Assembly (NCBI GenBank): GCA_000444245.1
Contig: ATSW01074157.1
Span: 1-20,686, forward strand
Direction: 5' to 3'
Length of the DNA: 20,686 bases
Source: Botryllus schlosseri
Lineage: Eukaryota > Chordata > Ascidiacea > Stolidobranchia > Styelidae
Every line of letters begins with the position of its first letter. Position 1 is the stretch's first letter. The position numbers were made by a program, and so were the translations under genes. Under the pieces are notes generated by a model. The model was not told where the DNA came from, made no database searches, and saw only the letters and a list, made by a program, of their open reading frames with translations. Of the stretch, positions 13,701 to 20,686 are shown one piece after another.

Positions 13701-15831
13701 TCACTCTGACTCGAATACAGAAAATTTTACGTTTATTACATTTTTTGTTGGTATTATTGCCAATCAATATAATTTGTGAAGGAGCGCCCGTCAGAATCTT
13801 GATAGCTTGCATCACTGCAACGGCACTTTCTAGTAACATTAGAGGACAATAAGTCCTATGTTGGGGGAGTTGAAGTTTGCTTCGACTCCAGCCAGCAAGT
13901 TCTTACTGCAAAAGATATTACGGAATTTTCTGTGGCTCCGACTACATCAGAGAAAATTTTATTAAAGTACGATTCTGACTCCGCAGCCCTGGTTACAACG
14001 CCATCAGTGGATCACTACCAAGAAATATCGATTTCATGAACATGCATATTGCATAGCCGCATGCAGCATGTTGTGTATGCTTCTGTACGACCAATCTAGA
14101 TTTTAATGATACCTGGGCGGGAAGAAGCGAGTAAATAAACTATAGTTCTCGTTGACAAAACAATGCTTGGTCACAAAAAATGGGTCTCGAAGCAATCAAC
14201 GTAAATCGTTACAATTGGTACCCGATTCTGATTGAATTATTCGTTCTATTGGACACTGGTGTAGCTTATTGTTGATTTTACGTCTATCAGACGTTTTAGC
14301 CACATCCTTCTATTGCTAAGTGCCGATGTTCAAATCTGTCAATATGGATTGCTTGTGTAATTTATGGCACAACCACCCGTGAAGCCTGAAGACACTTGCT
14401 CACTCATGTGTTGCACCCTTAAATATGACAATAGCACACCTCCCGACATACCGCTTCGTTACCGTTTACATTGTGCCCGCTCCATATCTTGTTATGAGTA
14501 CGGTTGTGATTTCTGTATTCATGTTTCCAAGGTATGGAGACGCAGTGTGCTAAATTTGGTGAACAGACCTTCCCTGAAAGCTGTTCAAGCAAGCTGGAAG
14601 GGCCCTGATCGGTGAGGCGTATTCATTCAAGACATTGATGCATCTGTGCTTGGAGACCTATTATTCGTCTTCATGCCTTTGACGCACGTGACGTTACGCA
14701 CATCGGTTGTGACGCAGTGAAACGAACGACCGCACAATGTCCGAGTGAAAATTTGGTGGGGGCTGGCACCTTTTATCACTCGCATAGGCTGCGGCCCTGG
14801 TCCTGGCATCGAATCGAGGGATTAGATTAAATGCAACTATATTCGGATTGCCTAAAACACTACATTTATACTAAACCTATCAGTCAAGAGACAAAACTTC
14901 GGCTTGTAGTTTGTAGCTGCTGTCATTTCTTTTTACCTTGAGCATATACCTGCCCAGTGCCCATATCGTTTACACCAGCCCTATGCAGGGCATCACCTAT
15001 TCTGTGTTTATCAGACATTGTTAGCAACAGAGTGCTGCTAATTTTTCGAGGTACTCGGTAGGTTTTGCGAGCTACTTGAGTGGTTTTGTTTTACACTACT
15101 TCCACGTGTACTTGGACTGGTTTTAGGCAAATCTAATGAATTTGTCATTTTTGCTTTAGTCGCGAAATTCCACCCAACCACGTGGTAGCAAATCGTTTAG
15201 GCCAGGTCGAAGTAGCGAGGCTGCAACGAAAGGAATGACCTAACGAAGTCTGATACTGATACAGAAACTTGAGACTACATGAAAATAATAGCTGTATTGA
15301 AGTTAACCGCTATACTTTACCAGCATTCCGATCGCAAAACTGTTATATTATTTTTAGACGACCCTTCCTGCTGCTGGAAATGGTGCCTCCGGCGGTTCGC
15401 TGGCTGGCTGGGCTGCATTAAGCGGAAAGAGCGTGCCAACCGACAACGCTCCGTCGAAGTCGCAAGTTCCGCTCAAAGCCCACAGCCCGCACGCTTCGTC
15501 GCCGAAGCACCCTGCCTCTTCCGCGTCCCATTTCAAGGATAAGTCAAATAGTAAGGGTTCCAAAATCAAGGCGAGTCAGAAATTTGCGGTTTCTGACGAT
15601 TTGACCTTCGCGAAAGCTCTAGGAGCCGACATACCGTCGAGCGGTTCTTTGAAGTCCAATTCCAAGCCTAACTGGAGCGGCGGTAGCGCGAAGTCTTCGA
15701 TGTTTCCGAAGGCTACCGCCGTTTCCTCTAACTCTTCAAAGGCGGGTTCTCTTCCGTCCGCCAACGCCGAGAAGCGGTTGCAGATCATGAAGAAGAAAGC
15801 GAAATCTAACACAAAAAGGACGAAATCGTGA
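7766..15831 (+). CDS. INTS12: Integrator complex subunit 12 (PHD-finger protein), eight exons
   Basis: Subunit of the nuclear Integrator complex, which cleaves snRNA 3' ends and attenuates paused Pol II. Manual exons: 7766-7896, 7962-8103, 8322-8434, 8712-8783, 9579-9642, 12072-12195, 12991-13079 and 15358-15831. All junctions are GT-AG, phases 2,0,2,2,0,1,0 agree throughout, and the total is 1209 nt or 402 residues (human 462). Residues 6-39 (SELDPHFIKALGYLFSKS onward) match the N-terminal microdomain that binds INTS1. The PHD finger is C4HC3: C149, C152, C165, C168, H173, C176, C195, C198, with ECHECHNLYHREC and VWYCSWC. Then come FKRHEMK, GWAAL at 262-266, a long Ser/Lys/Pro-rich tail, and a basic end with RLQIMKKK, as in human INTS12. 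The ATG has A at -3. Exons 4-6 share the PHD finger. Introns 5 and 7 exceed 2 kb and hold transposons. Orthology is firm; exact junctions await transcripts. Confidence 0.93.
8784..9578 (+). other. INTS12 intron 4
   Basis: This 795-base intron separates the first PHD cysteine pair (end of exon 4) from the second pair (exon 5). The donor is AA|GTATGC and the acceptor TTCTGTCTAG. The frame stays open for 89 bases past the donor, to a TAA at 8872-8874, so intron retention would give a protein without a PHD finger. No repeat or gene was recognised inside; a 71-codon open frame at 9168-9383 looks like chance. Confidence 0.8.
9912..10054. mobile_element. small MITE-like element, copy 1, nested in the 9830 hAT
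   Basis: A 143-bp unit bounded by perfect 20-bp inverted repeats (TATACAATTGAATAGTATAT at 9912-9931 and its complement at 10035-10054). The body shares about 100 bases with 17111-17230 at high identity, so it is a dispersed family. A 13-base direct repeat, CACTTGTCCATTA, lies at 9901-9913, overlapping the left arm, and again at 10078-10090. Superfamily is unresolved; TA at each outer edge would fit Tc1/mariner. Confidence 0.6.
10370..10416. mobile_element. 47-base right-end fragment of the 13628 hAT family
   Basis: Identical over all 47 bases to 13953-13999, including the terminal ACTCCGCAGCCCTG and the following GTTACAAC. There is no matching left end nearby, so it is a fragment, possibly carried or copied into the surrounding hAT element. 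Confidence 0.7.
12196..12990 (+). other. INTS12 intron 6
   Basis: A 795-base intron with donor CAGG|GTGGGT and a strong acceptor, CTCCTTTCTACAG. I see no repeat, hairpin or open frame worth naming in it. Confidence 0.85.
13357..13378. repeat. T13-G9 homopolymer junction
   Basis: Thirteen T directly followed by nine G. It is low complexity, a likely slippage and sequencing-error site, inside intron 7. Confidence 0.9.
13628..13991. mobile_element. non-autonomous hAT element with CAGGGCTGCGGAGT ends (364 bp)
   Basis: The left end CAGGGCTGCGGAGT is the exact reverse complement of the right end ACTCCGCAGCCCTG. The flanking 8-mers are GTTAAAAC (13620-13627) and GTTACAAC (13992-13999), 7 of 8 matching, and fit the loose hAT target pattern nTnnnnAn. 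These ends belong to a widespread animal hAT group. The interior carries ACTCC/GGAGT-like subterminal motifs and no transposase frame, so it would need a transposase supplied in trans. Confidence 0.88.
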
Positions 15832-17110
15832 TATCTTACACTAGTGAGCTTTCCAAGGTAGGAAATTCCTCACGCAGAGTGGGAGTAGTTCTCTTGCTTG
15901 CTAACGAAGCGAGCCGGTACGACTACGGGATGTGCATTCGGTTGCTCGCGCGCCGTACAAGAGGCAATTCAAGCGGACAAGCTGTTGGGTAGCTAAAGAG
16001 TAGATCTTTGTCGCCTTTTGGATGGTTTCGTTTGCGATCGCGCACTACCTACGCGTTTCCTGATCAAAACCAGGTTAAATTTGGTGTTTAACTCTCGCTA
16101 CTGCATTCGCGGGTCTTGTTGCGTTGAAATTGTTCCAACCATGAATCAAAACACGTAACCTTGTTGACAGTTGACAACGAAAACCGTAAACACACATACA
16201 TTTATGGGAATCAGTTTCGATCTGGGAAATATACTTTTTCTTATCTTCGACAGTGCTGTAATACTTACTGTCATTCTTGAAATCATCGGTGTAAGAGGTG
16301 GGTATTAGCATTCGTCTTACGAGTTATATACGATACGCCTTCTATCGGGCGTGGGTTGCGTTGTAATGGGAGCGACCGCTGATCTCATCTAATTCGAAAG
16401 TGGGCGGCGAGGGCCGACACTGGTGAAGTTGCAACAAATGGAATCACAGCAGCGGGGAATTCATACCGTTTGTGGAAATAATGATCTCGAACCGACAAGA
16501 TCACGTAACGATGGAGCGTCCTGCGTGGGCGCAATCCCCGGCCAGACCAAAGACCTGATCAGTAAAACTGGCCTCCGGCGGTCGTGTTTAGCATTTCCGG
16601 GACAGTACGGGGGGCGGTGGTGTTGCAAGACATAGACAGCCTTATGAGTAGAGCGATTTTTTTGTTATGCCGAAATTGTTTACAAAGTCAACATTTTTTT
16701 GCAACCTTCGATTCGATTGTATCGTAGATGTTTGCACTGTCGGTGATCTCATCATTTTACAGCTTGGAGCCTACTGTTTTAGACGGCCCATTGTCTGCTC
16801 ACTGTGAATCATAAACGGTCCAATGACAAGTAGGTTGACAGGTTATGCTCAACGTACCGCAATATCTTTACGAAAGCGAGACTGCGTGGGCACTGGGCAT
16901 TGGTTCTTATATCAAGAAGCACATGATGAAAAATTGTGACGTAGACAGCATTGTCAGAATGAAGCAACACGACTGTGTTGCCGGCCAACAACTGCTGTTG
17001 TAGAACGTTTTTCACCATTATTGGCAAGCTACTTGGTAAAGAAAGACACTTTCTACCCGAAAATGTAGGAAAGTATCTTTCGTTGTACCACAACGAATTT
17101 TCATTATTTC
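15832..17110 (+). other. INTS12 3' flank, nothing recognised
   Basis: The INTS12 3' UTR must begin here, but I see no canonical AATAAA or ATTAAA in the first several hundred bases. The stretch 16330-16640 looks richer in G and C than its surroundings and has a 70-codon open frame that matches nothing I know. No RNA gene signature was found. Confidence 0.5.
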
Positions 17111-17230
17111 TACTATTGAATAGTATATATTCATATTGAAATGAACCCGAATATTTTCGGCTGACTCGTCAGGGGTAATCGTCAGCAACTAGTAGATAAT
17201 TGGAAAGAACATTGTATAACAATCGTATCA
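17111..17230. mobile_element. small MITE-like element, copy 2 (right end decayed)
   Basis: Shares the left arm ATTGAATAGTATAT and about 100 bases of body with 9912-10054, with a few small differences. The right inverted repeat of copy 1 is missing after ACAATCGT, so this copy is truncated or diverged. Confidence 0.65.
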
Positions 17231-17428
17231 CAAAATATGACGTCCCCAGCATCAAATTTCGGATGAGATAGCGTTCAATGTACTATTTTTAGGTGGTACA
17301 CGAACTCCTTTTGTTGACAGAGTTTTGGTTATTGTATTTTGATAAAAGTCGACTCCAAGGCACACAAATGCAATGGTGAACGGCCCCGCCCAACGATTCG
17401 AAATCGGTCGTCTATAATGCGTGATGTA

Positions 17429-18672
17429 GGGGAGATGTGGTACCGATGAGACACTGGGACCGAAAATACTTGAAAAATTCTCTGTGATAATCCCATGATT
17501 ACAGTACGCGACTTTGTCTACAATGGCATGCTGGCTGAATCTTTCCTCACATGCAAAAAACTTCGACCTGCGTGAGTCTGTGACAATTGACTTACGTTTT
17601 AGGAGGTGCAAACTATGTTTGGATCGACAAATACATTTTTCTATATCACCTTCCAGACCAGTGGTTCCCAACGTGGGCGATTTGGCGGTCTAGGGGGCGA
17701 AAATAGACATAGGGGAGCGATGACGCGTCAAAACGGCTGACCTTTTTTTATATTCAGTCAACCCACGGAAATTTAGTTACAAAAGTGTGTCAAATTAGAC
17801 ATCGAGCCGAAAATTTGACCTTTTTTTTTAGTCAACCCGCCGGTGATTACAGTTTGTATGCCCAATTTTCGGTACACAAAATTTGGGGGCGATGATCGGT
17901 GTTGACCTTGAAAAGGGGGCGATGGGTCGAAAAAGGTTGGGACCCTCTGTTCCAGACTAACAAACCCGCAATAATTTTTGATGTGAATTATACGGCTTGT
18001 ATCATGGTATACAATGGCACATATTTTTGAATCAGTACCATCCTCGAGTGGACTATTTTCAATTCAATTACAGTATTTATAGGGTGGGGGACCTATAATG
18101 CCATAGCCAAATCAAGCAAAATAGTTGGACCAACTATTCACTTAACAACAGAAACACGCCTAAGAGGCTGTAAATCATAGTATAGTTACCTGTGGTGTTT
18201 TATCGCTATTACGAGGTATTTGAAAGTAAAAATGCCGATTTTCCAGTAATATGTAGGCTAGATGGTATTAATTTTGTAAGTATCGGCGGAAATCGAAACG
18301 TGATTTTATCCCAACATTGAATTGATATAATCTATTTTATTCTTGTAGGTGGTGACGAAACATTCTTCATTGGCATGCTGTAGATAAGAATACAGCACAC
18401 AACAAAACAAGTTGAAAAATTTTAGTTTTGAGCGTAGGTCTCAGGGTCGTGGGCCATTGGACCCACCGGGTGGGGACCGATGACACGTTCGAGCAACAAA
18501 TTTTAAACGTTTGCGAATATTTTTTAAAAAGGAGGATATCCATGTAAATGTCCGCGATAGCTAGAGCTTGTATCGAACTGTTGAGACAGCAAAAGATCCT
18601 CTATTCTCGGCAGAAGATTTGAGGGCCAGAGATCATTTTGCAATTCTTGATCCATCGGTACCCCATCTCCGC
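17429..18672. mobile_element. TA-flanked inverted-repeat DNA element, split by a hAT insertion
   Basis: GGGGAGATGTGGTACCGATG at 17429-17448 pairs with the complement of 18653-18672 (GCGGAGATGGGGTACCGATG) with two mismatches. Both ends are bordered by TA (17427-17428 and 18673-18674), as in Tc1/mariner-like elements. Removing the 17659-17949 hAT and its duplication leaves about 0.95 kb. A related GGGGACCGATGACAC motif recurs inside near 18473, and a 9-bp-arm hairpin lies at 18120-18138. No transposase was recognised. The pairing could also come from two separate dispersed repeats. Confidence 0.5.
17659..17949. mobile_element. non-autonomous hAT element with perfect target duplication (291 bp)
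   Basis: The 8-mer TTCCAGAC occurs exactly at 17651-17658 and again at 17950-17957. The ends are CAGTGGTTCCCAAC and, inverted, CAGAGGGTCCCAAC (12 of 14 alike). The interior is rich in GGGGGCGA-type blocks and has no coding potential. It is one of the two best-preserved insertions here by target duplication, and it lies inside the older inverted-repeat element at 17429-18672. Confidence 0.92.
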
Positions 18673-19202
18673 TAACTACTGGAATTCTTCATGAGTCCAG
18701 ATTTAATTAAAATGAAGATAAGTAAGGACATACAGTTCCAACCAGAAATGAAGATAAGTAGTACAATTCTATCATGTGCGAAAACTCCTAATGTGCATAC
18801 ACGGGGTTAAAATTAAGTTTCCAAGGTAATAAAATGTCAAAATTTTGATTTTTTTGGGTAAAAAAATCGTCCTACTGATAAACGTTAGGTGAAAAAAATT
18901 GTTTTCAAAGTCATATTTATTGCAAACTGCATTTCGCTGCTGCCGTGGGAGGTTGCACAGTCGGTGGACTTGTCTTGACATTTTACGCCTCGTAGCCTAC
19001 TTCACAGGCTTATGACCCAATGTCTACTCATTTTGAATTAAATCAACACACCTAAAAACTCGTAAAATTTTAAATAGGACCGTATAGTCTTTCCATGCTC
19101 ACACCGATGTCTCGAATTTGAATCTGAAACTTGACCGAGTAGTGGACATCGATTCTTATATCACAGTGGTCGTCAACGTATGGGTGGATCGCGAGAGGCC
19201 CC
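18673..19202. other. unassigned spacer
   Basis: AT-rich sequence with no gene recognised. AATGAAGATAAGTA occurs twice, about 37 bases apart (near 18710 and 18747), a small local duplication. The 69-codon minus-strand open frame at 18772-18981 looks like chance. Confidence 0.5.
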
Positions 19203-19336
19203 GTGGATATACTCAGATATCGCATATATCACTACTGTGGATATACTCAGATATCGCAGATATCATTGTGGATATACTCAGATATCACCAAAATCCGCAG
19301 ACATCGAGGTCATGTAAAGGTCACGCTTCGTTTAGA
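19203..19336. repeat. irregular short tandem copies leading into the 41-bp array
   Basis: GTGGATATACTCAGATATC occurs three times, starting at 19203, 19237 and 19268 (spacing 34 and 31). It shares the CAGATATC core with the following array, so it is probably a diverged edge of the same satellite. Confidence 0.8.
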
Positions 19337-19796
19337 GCGCAGATATCACGTCTTAAGCATGTCTAGGTCGATTCAGTGCGCAGATATCAGGTCCGGACAA
19401 TGCCTGGGGGAATTTTGTGCGCAGATATCAGCTCCGGAGCATGTCCGAATACAAATAGTGCGCAGATATCAGGTCTGGACCATACCTGGATTCTGTTGGT
19501 GCGCAGATATCAGGTCCGGACCATGCCTGGGGGAATTTTGTGCGCAGATATCAGCTCTGGAGCATGTCCGAATACAAATAGTGCGCAGATATCAGGTCTA
19601 GACCATACCTGGCGCTGTTTCCTGCATTGATCCTGCAGATATCAGGTCCGCAGCATGTCTGACGCCAAGCGATACGCAGATATCAGACCCGGAGTATGTC
19701 TGGATACAAATATTGCGCAGATGTCAGGTTTGGACCATGCCTGAGCGTATTTCTTTGGTCGATATACACTCCACATCATGTCTGGATGGAAATGGT
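19337..19796. repeat. 41-bp minisatellite with 123-bp higher-order trimer
   Basis: About eleven units begin GCGCAGATATCAGG or a variant, starting at 19337, 19378, 19419, 19460, 19501, 19542, 19583, 19633, 19674, 19715 and 19756. Spacing is 41 except one of 50. Units at 19378, 19419 and 19460 are of three types, and the same order repeats at 19501, 19542 and 19583 with very few differences until the last unit, which points to a recent 123-bp duplication. Outer units are more diverged. Open frames across the array are by-products of the repeat. There are no unique spacers, so it is not a CRISPR. Confidence 0.95.
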
Positions 19797-19807
19797 CAGG
19801 CCTGGTC

Positions 19808-19827
19808 ACTGGTCAGAGCTGACCAGT
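19808..19827. repeat. perfect short palindrome next to the array
   Basis: ACTGGTCAG and CTGACCAGT are perfect 9-base arms around AG, just after the last minisatellite unit. Confidence 0.7.
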
Positions 19828-19901
19828 AACAAACCACTTACAGTTATTTTGGAGTCCTCTGGCAGATTTTGCCTGCTTGCATCACTTAGGCTACTCTAGT
19901 G

Positions 19902-20656
19902 CAGGGGTGTCAAACTCAAATTGTTTCGCGGGTCGCATTCAAACCTTCAGAACATAGGGGATTAGGGGTTCTATTCAAGCGAGACGTTTATTCACAAACA
20001 ATGGAATTTGCAAAAATACAAATATTGACTGGTTGAATATAGTTACAAACCGCTAAAACAGGGGCTCTTACGACGATATCAGCATATTTCTATGATCGCC
20101 TTGTTTCAGTCGTAATCTGGCGTTAACTCTGCGTATGCGTTGGGAGGAATACAAGAGATTTAACTGTAGACGTGGCCGTTGGAATTCGGTTCATTTAAAT
20201 CGCGATTCGTTTTCCTCTGGTGGTCGGGAACCTTTTCAGTCAGAAGTGATACAGTAGTGCGAACGCAGATATTTGAATTACGTTTTTGTAACTACTATAT
20301 TCTCCATGTATTCATGCATGCAACGATTTCACATTGGCGTTTTCGCTTCTTCTAGGTCAATTTTTCCATAAAACTCTGAACTCAGTGTTCTCCATTTTGG
20401 CTTCCCGGAATTGCGTGTCAATGTCACCGAATTTTTGCTAATACTGCTAGAGTGAAACCACAAAATAATAGGTAAAATGTGGCCTATGCACATATTTTAC
20501 CCTTGCTGCATTGAGGGATTATTTAATAGAAGTTTCACGGACTAAAAATCTCAACATTTGTTAGAAATATGCAGGATAATACAAGCATTTTTCCATCAAA
20601 TCGAAATTTTTTCGCGGGTCGGATAAAATCGTCCGGTCGTATGTTTCACACCCCTG
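19902..20656. mobile_element. non-autonomous hAT element with CAGGGGTGTCAAAC ends (755 bp)
   Basis: CTCTAGTG is repeated exactly at 19894-19901 and 20657-20664, a perfect 8-bp target duplication. The ends CAGGGGTGTCAAAC and, inverted, CAGGGGTGTGAAAC differ at one of 14 bases and belong to a widespread hAT end type. CGCGGGTCG recurs just inside both ends. No transposase frame is visible in 755 bp, so it is a deletion derivative or MITE. Confidence 0.93.
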
Positions 20657-20686
20657 CTCTAGTGGTTATATATCTTTGTACTACAT

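Larger units (their letters stand above)
13080..15357 (+). other. INTS12 intron 7 (long, transposon-bearing)
   Basis: This 2.3 kb intron separates FKRHEMK from TTLPAAGNG. The two coding pieces are both in phase 0 and join into a segment that aligns with the human protein. It holds a T13G9 tract, the hAT at 13628-13991, and an exon-like open stretch near 15160 that I reject because its phase does not fit. The rest is unassigned. Confidence 0.85.

Noticed and set aside
14364-14615. 83-codon open frame in intron 7
   Set aside because: No recognisable motif and no phase-compatible splice sites linking it to INTS12.
15160-15205. Possible extra INTS12 exon after a good acceptor (TTTTTGCTTTAG), reading SRNSTQPRGSKSFRP
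   Set aside because: All its usable donors in that frame leave phase 1, while the last exon needs phase 0. Exon 7 joins the last exon directly in phase and aligns with human INTS12.
17252-17671. 139-codon minus-strand open frame
   Set aside because: It runs across the left end of the hAT element and into its target duplication, so it is not an ancestral gene; no homology recognised.
19118-19630. Overlapping open frames giving repeated CADIRSG-like peptides
   Set aside because: Produced by the 41-bp tandem repeat (three units make a multiple of three); no start context or homology.
19337-19796. CRISPR array
   Set aside because: Whole units repeat with no unique spacers, and the genome is eukaryotic.
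5563-20686. tRNA, 5S, U1, U2 or U6 genes and reverse-transcriptase frames
   Set aside because: Looked for their hallmark boxes and protein motifs by eye and found none.

Overview
The window is animal nuclear DNA, most likely from an invertebrate. It carries three conserved metazoan genes, all on the + strand. One of them, INTS12, is split by GT-AG introns. The flanks and introns hold several short non-autonomous DNA transposons with 8-bp target duplications. I cannot name the species: no sequence here settles the phylum, and arthropod is only a guess from the style of the hAT ends.

Layout. (1) 1-2670: the 3' part of an ATRX/XNP chromatin remodeller, open in frame to the left edge, so the ATPase P-loop and everything before it lies outside. 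(2) 2671-3162: a short gap with a strong splice-acceptor-like tract just before the next start codon. (3) 3163-5562: a complete, intronless p97/VCP/Cdc48 AAA+ ATPase of 799 residues. (4) 5563-7765: 2.2 kb with no convincing gene. (5) 7766-15831: INTS12, an Integrator subunit. I rebuilt it by hand as eight exons (1209 nt, 402 residues) whose reading phases all agree. It has an N-terminal Integrator microdomain, a PHD finger split over three exons, and the basic C-terminal tail. (6) 15832-20686: no gene recognised; repeats and DNA transposons.

Mobile and repeat content. There are four hAT-type elements with different ends: 9830-10471, 13628-13991, 17659-17949 and 19902-20656. The last two have perfect 8-bp target duplications. 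A small family of about 140 bp has one copy inside the first hAT and a second copy at 17111-17230. An older TA-flanked inverted-repeat element (17429-18672) was split by the 17659 hAT. At 19337-19796 lies a 41-bp tandem repeat whose centre is arranged as a duplicated 123-bp trimer of units. INTS12 introns 5 and 7 are long and hold transposons.

Function. The three genes are nuclear or general housekeeping genes (chromatin remodelling, ubiquitin-dependent segregase, snRNA/mRNA 3' processing and promoter-proximal attenuation). I see no evidence that they work as a unit. I found no retroelement reading frame, no tRNA or rRNA gene, and no clear new multi-gene system. The most unusual signals are the tandem array with its changing palindromes, the intronless ATRX and VCP coding regions beside an intron-rich gene, and the acceptor-like tract before VCP.
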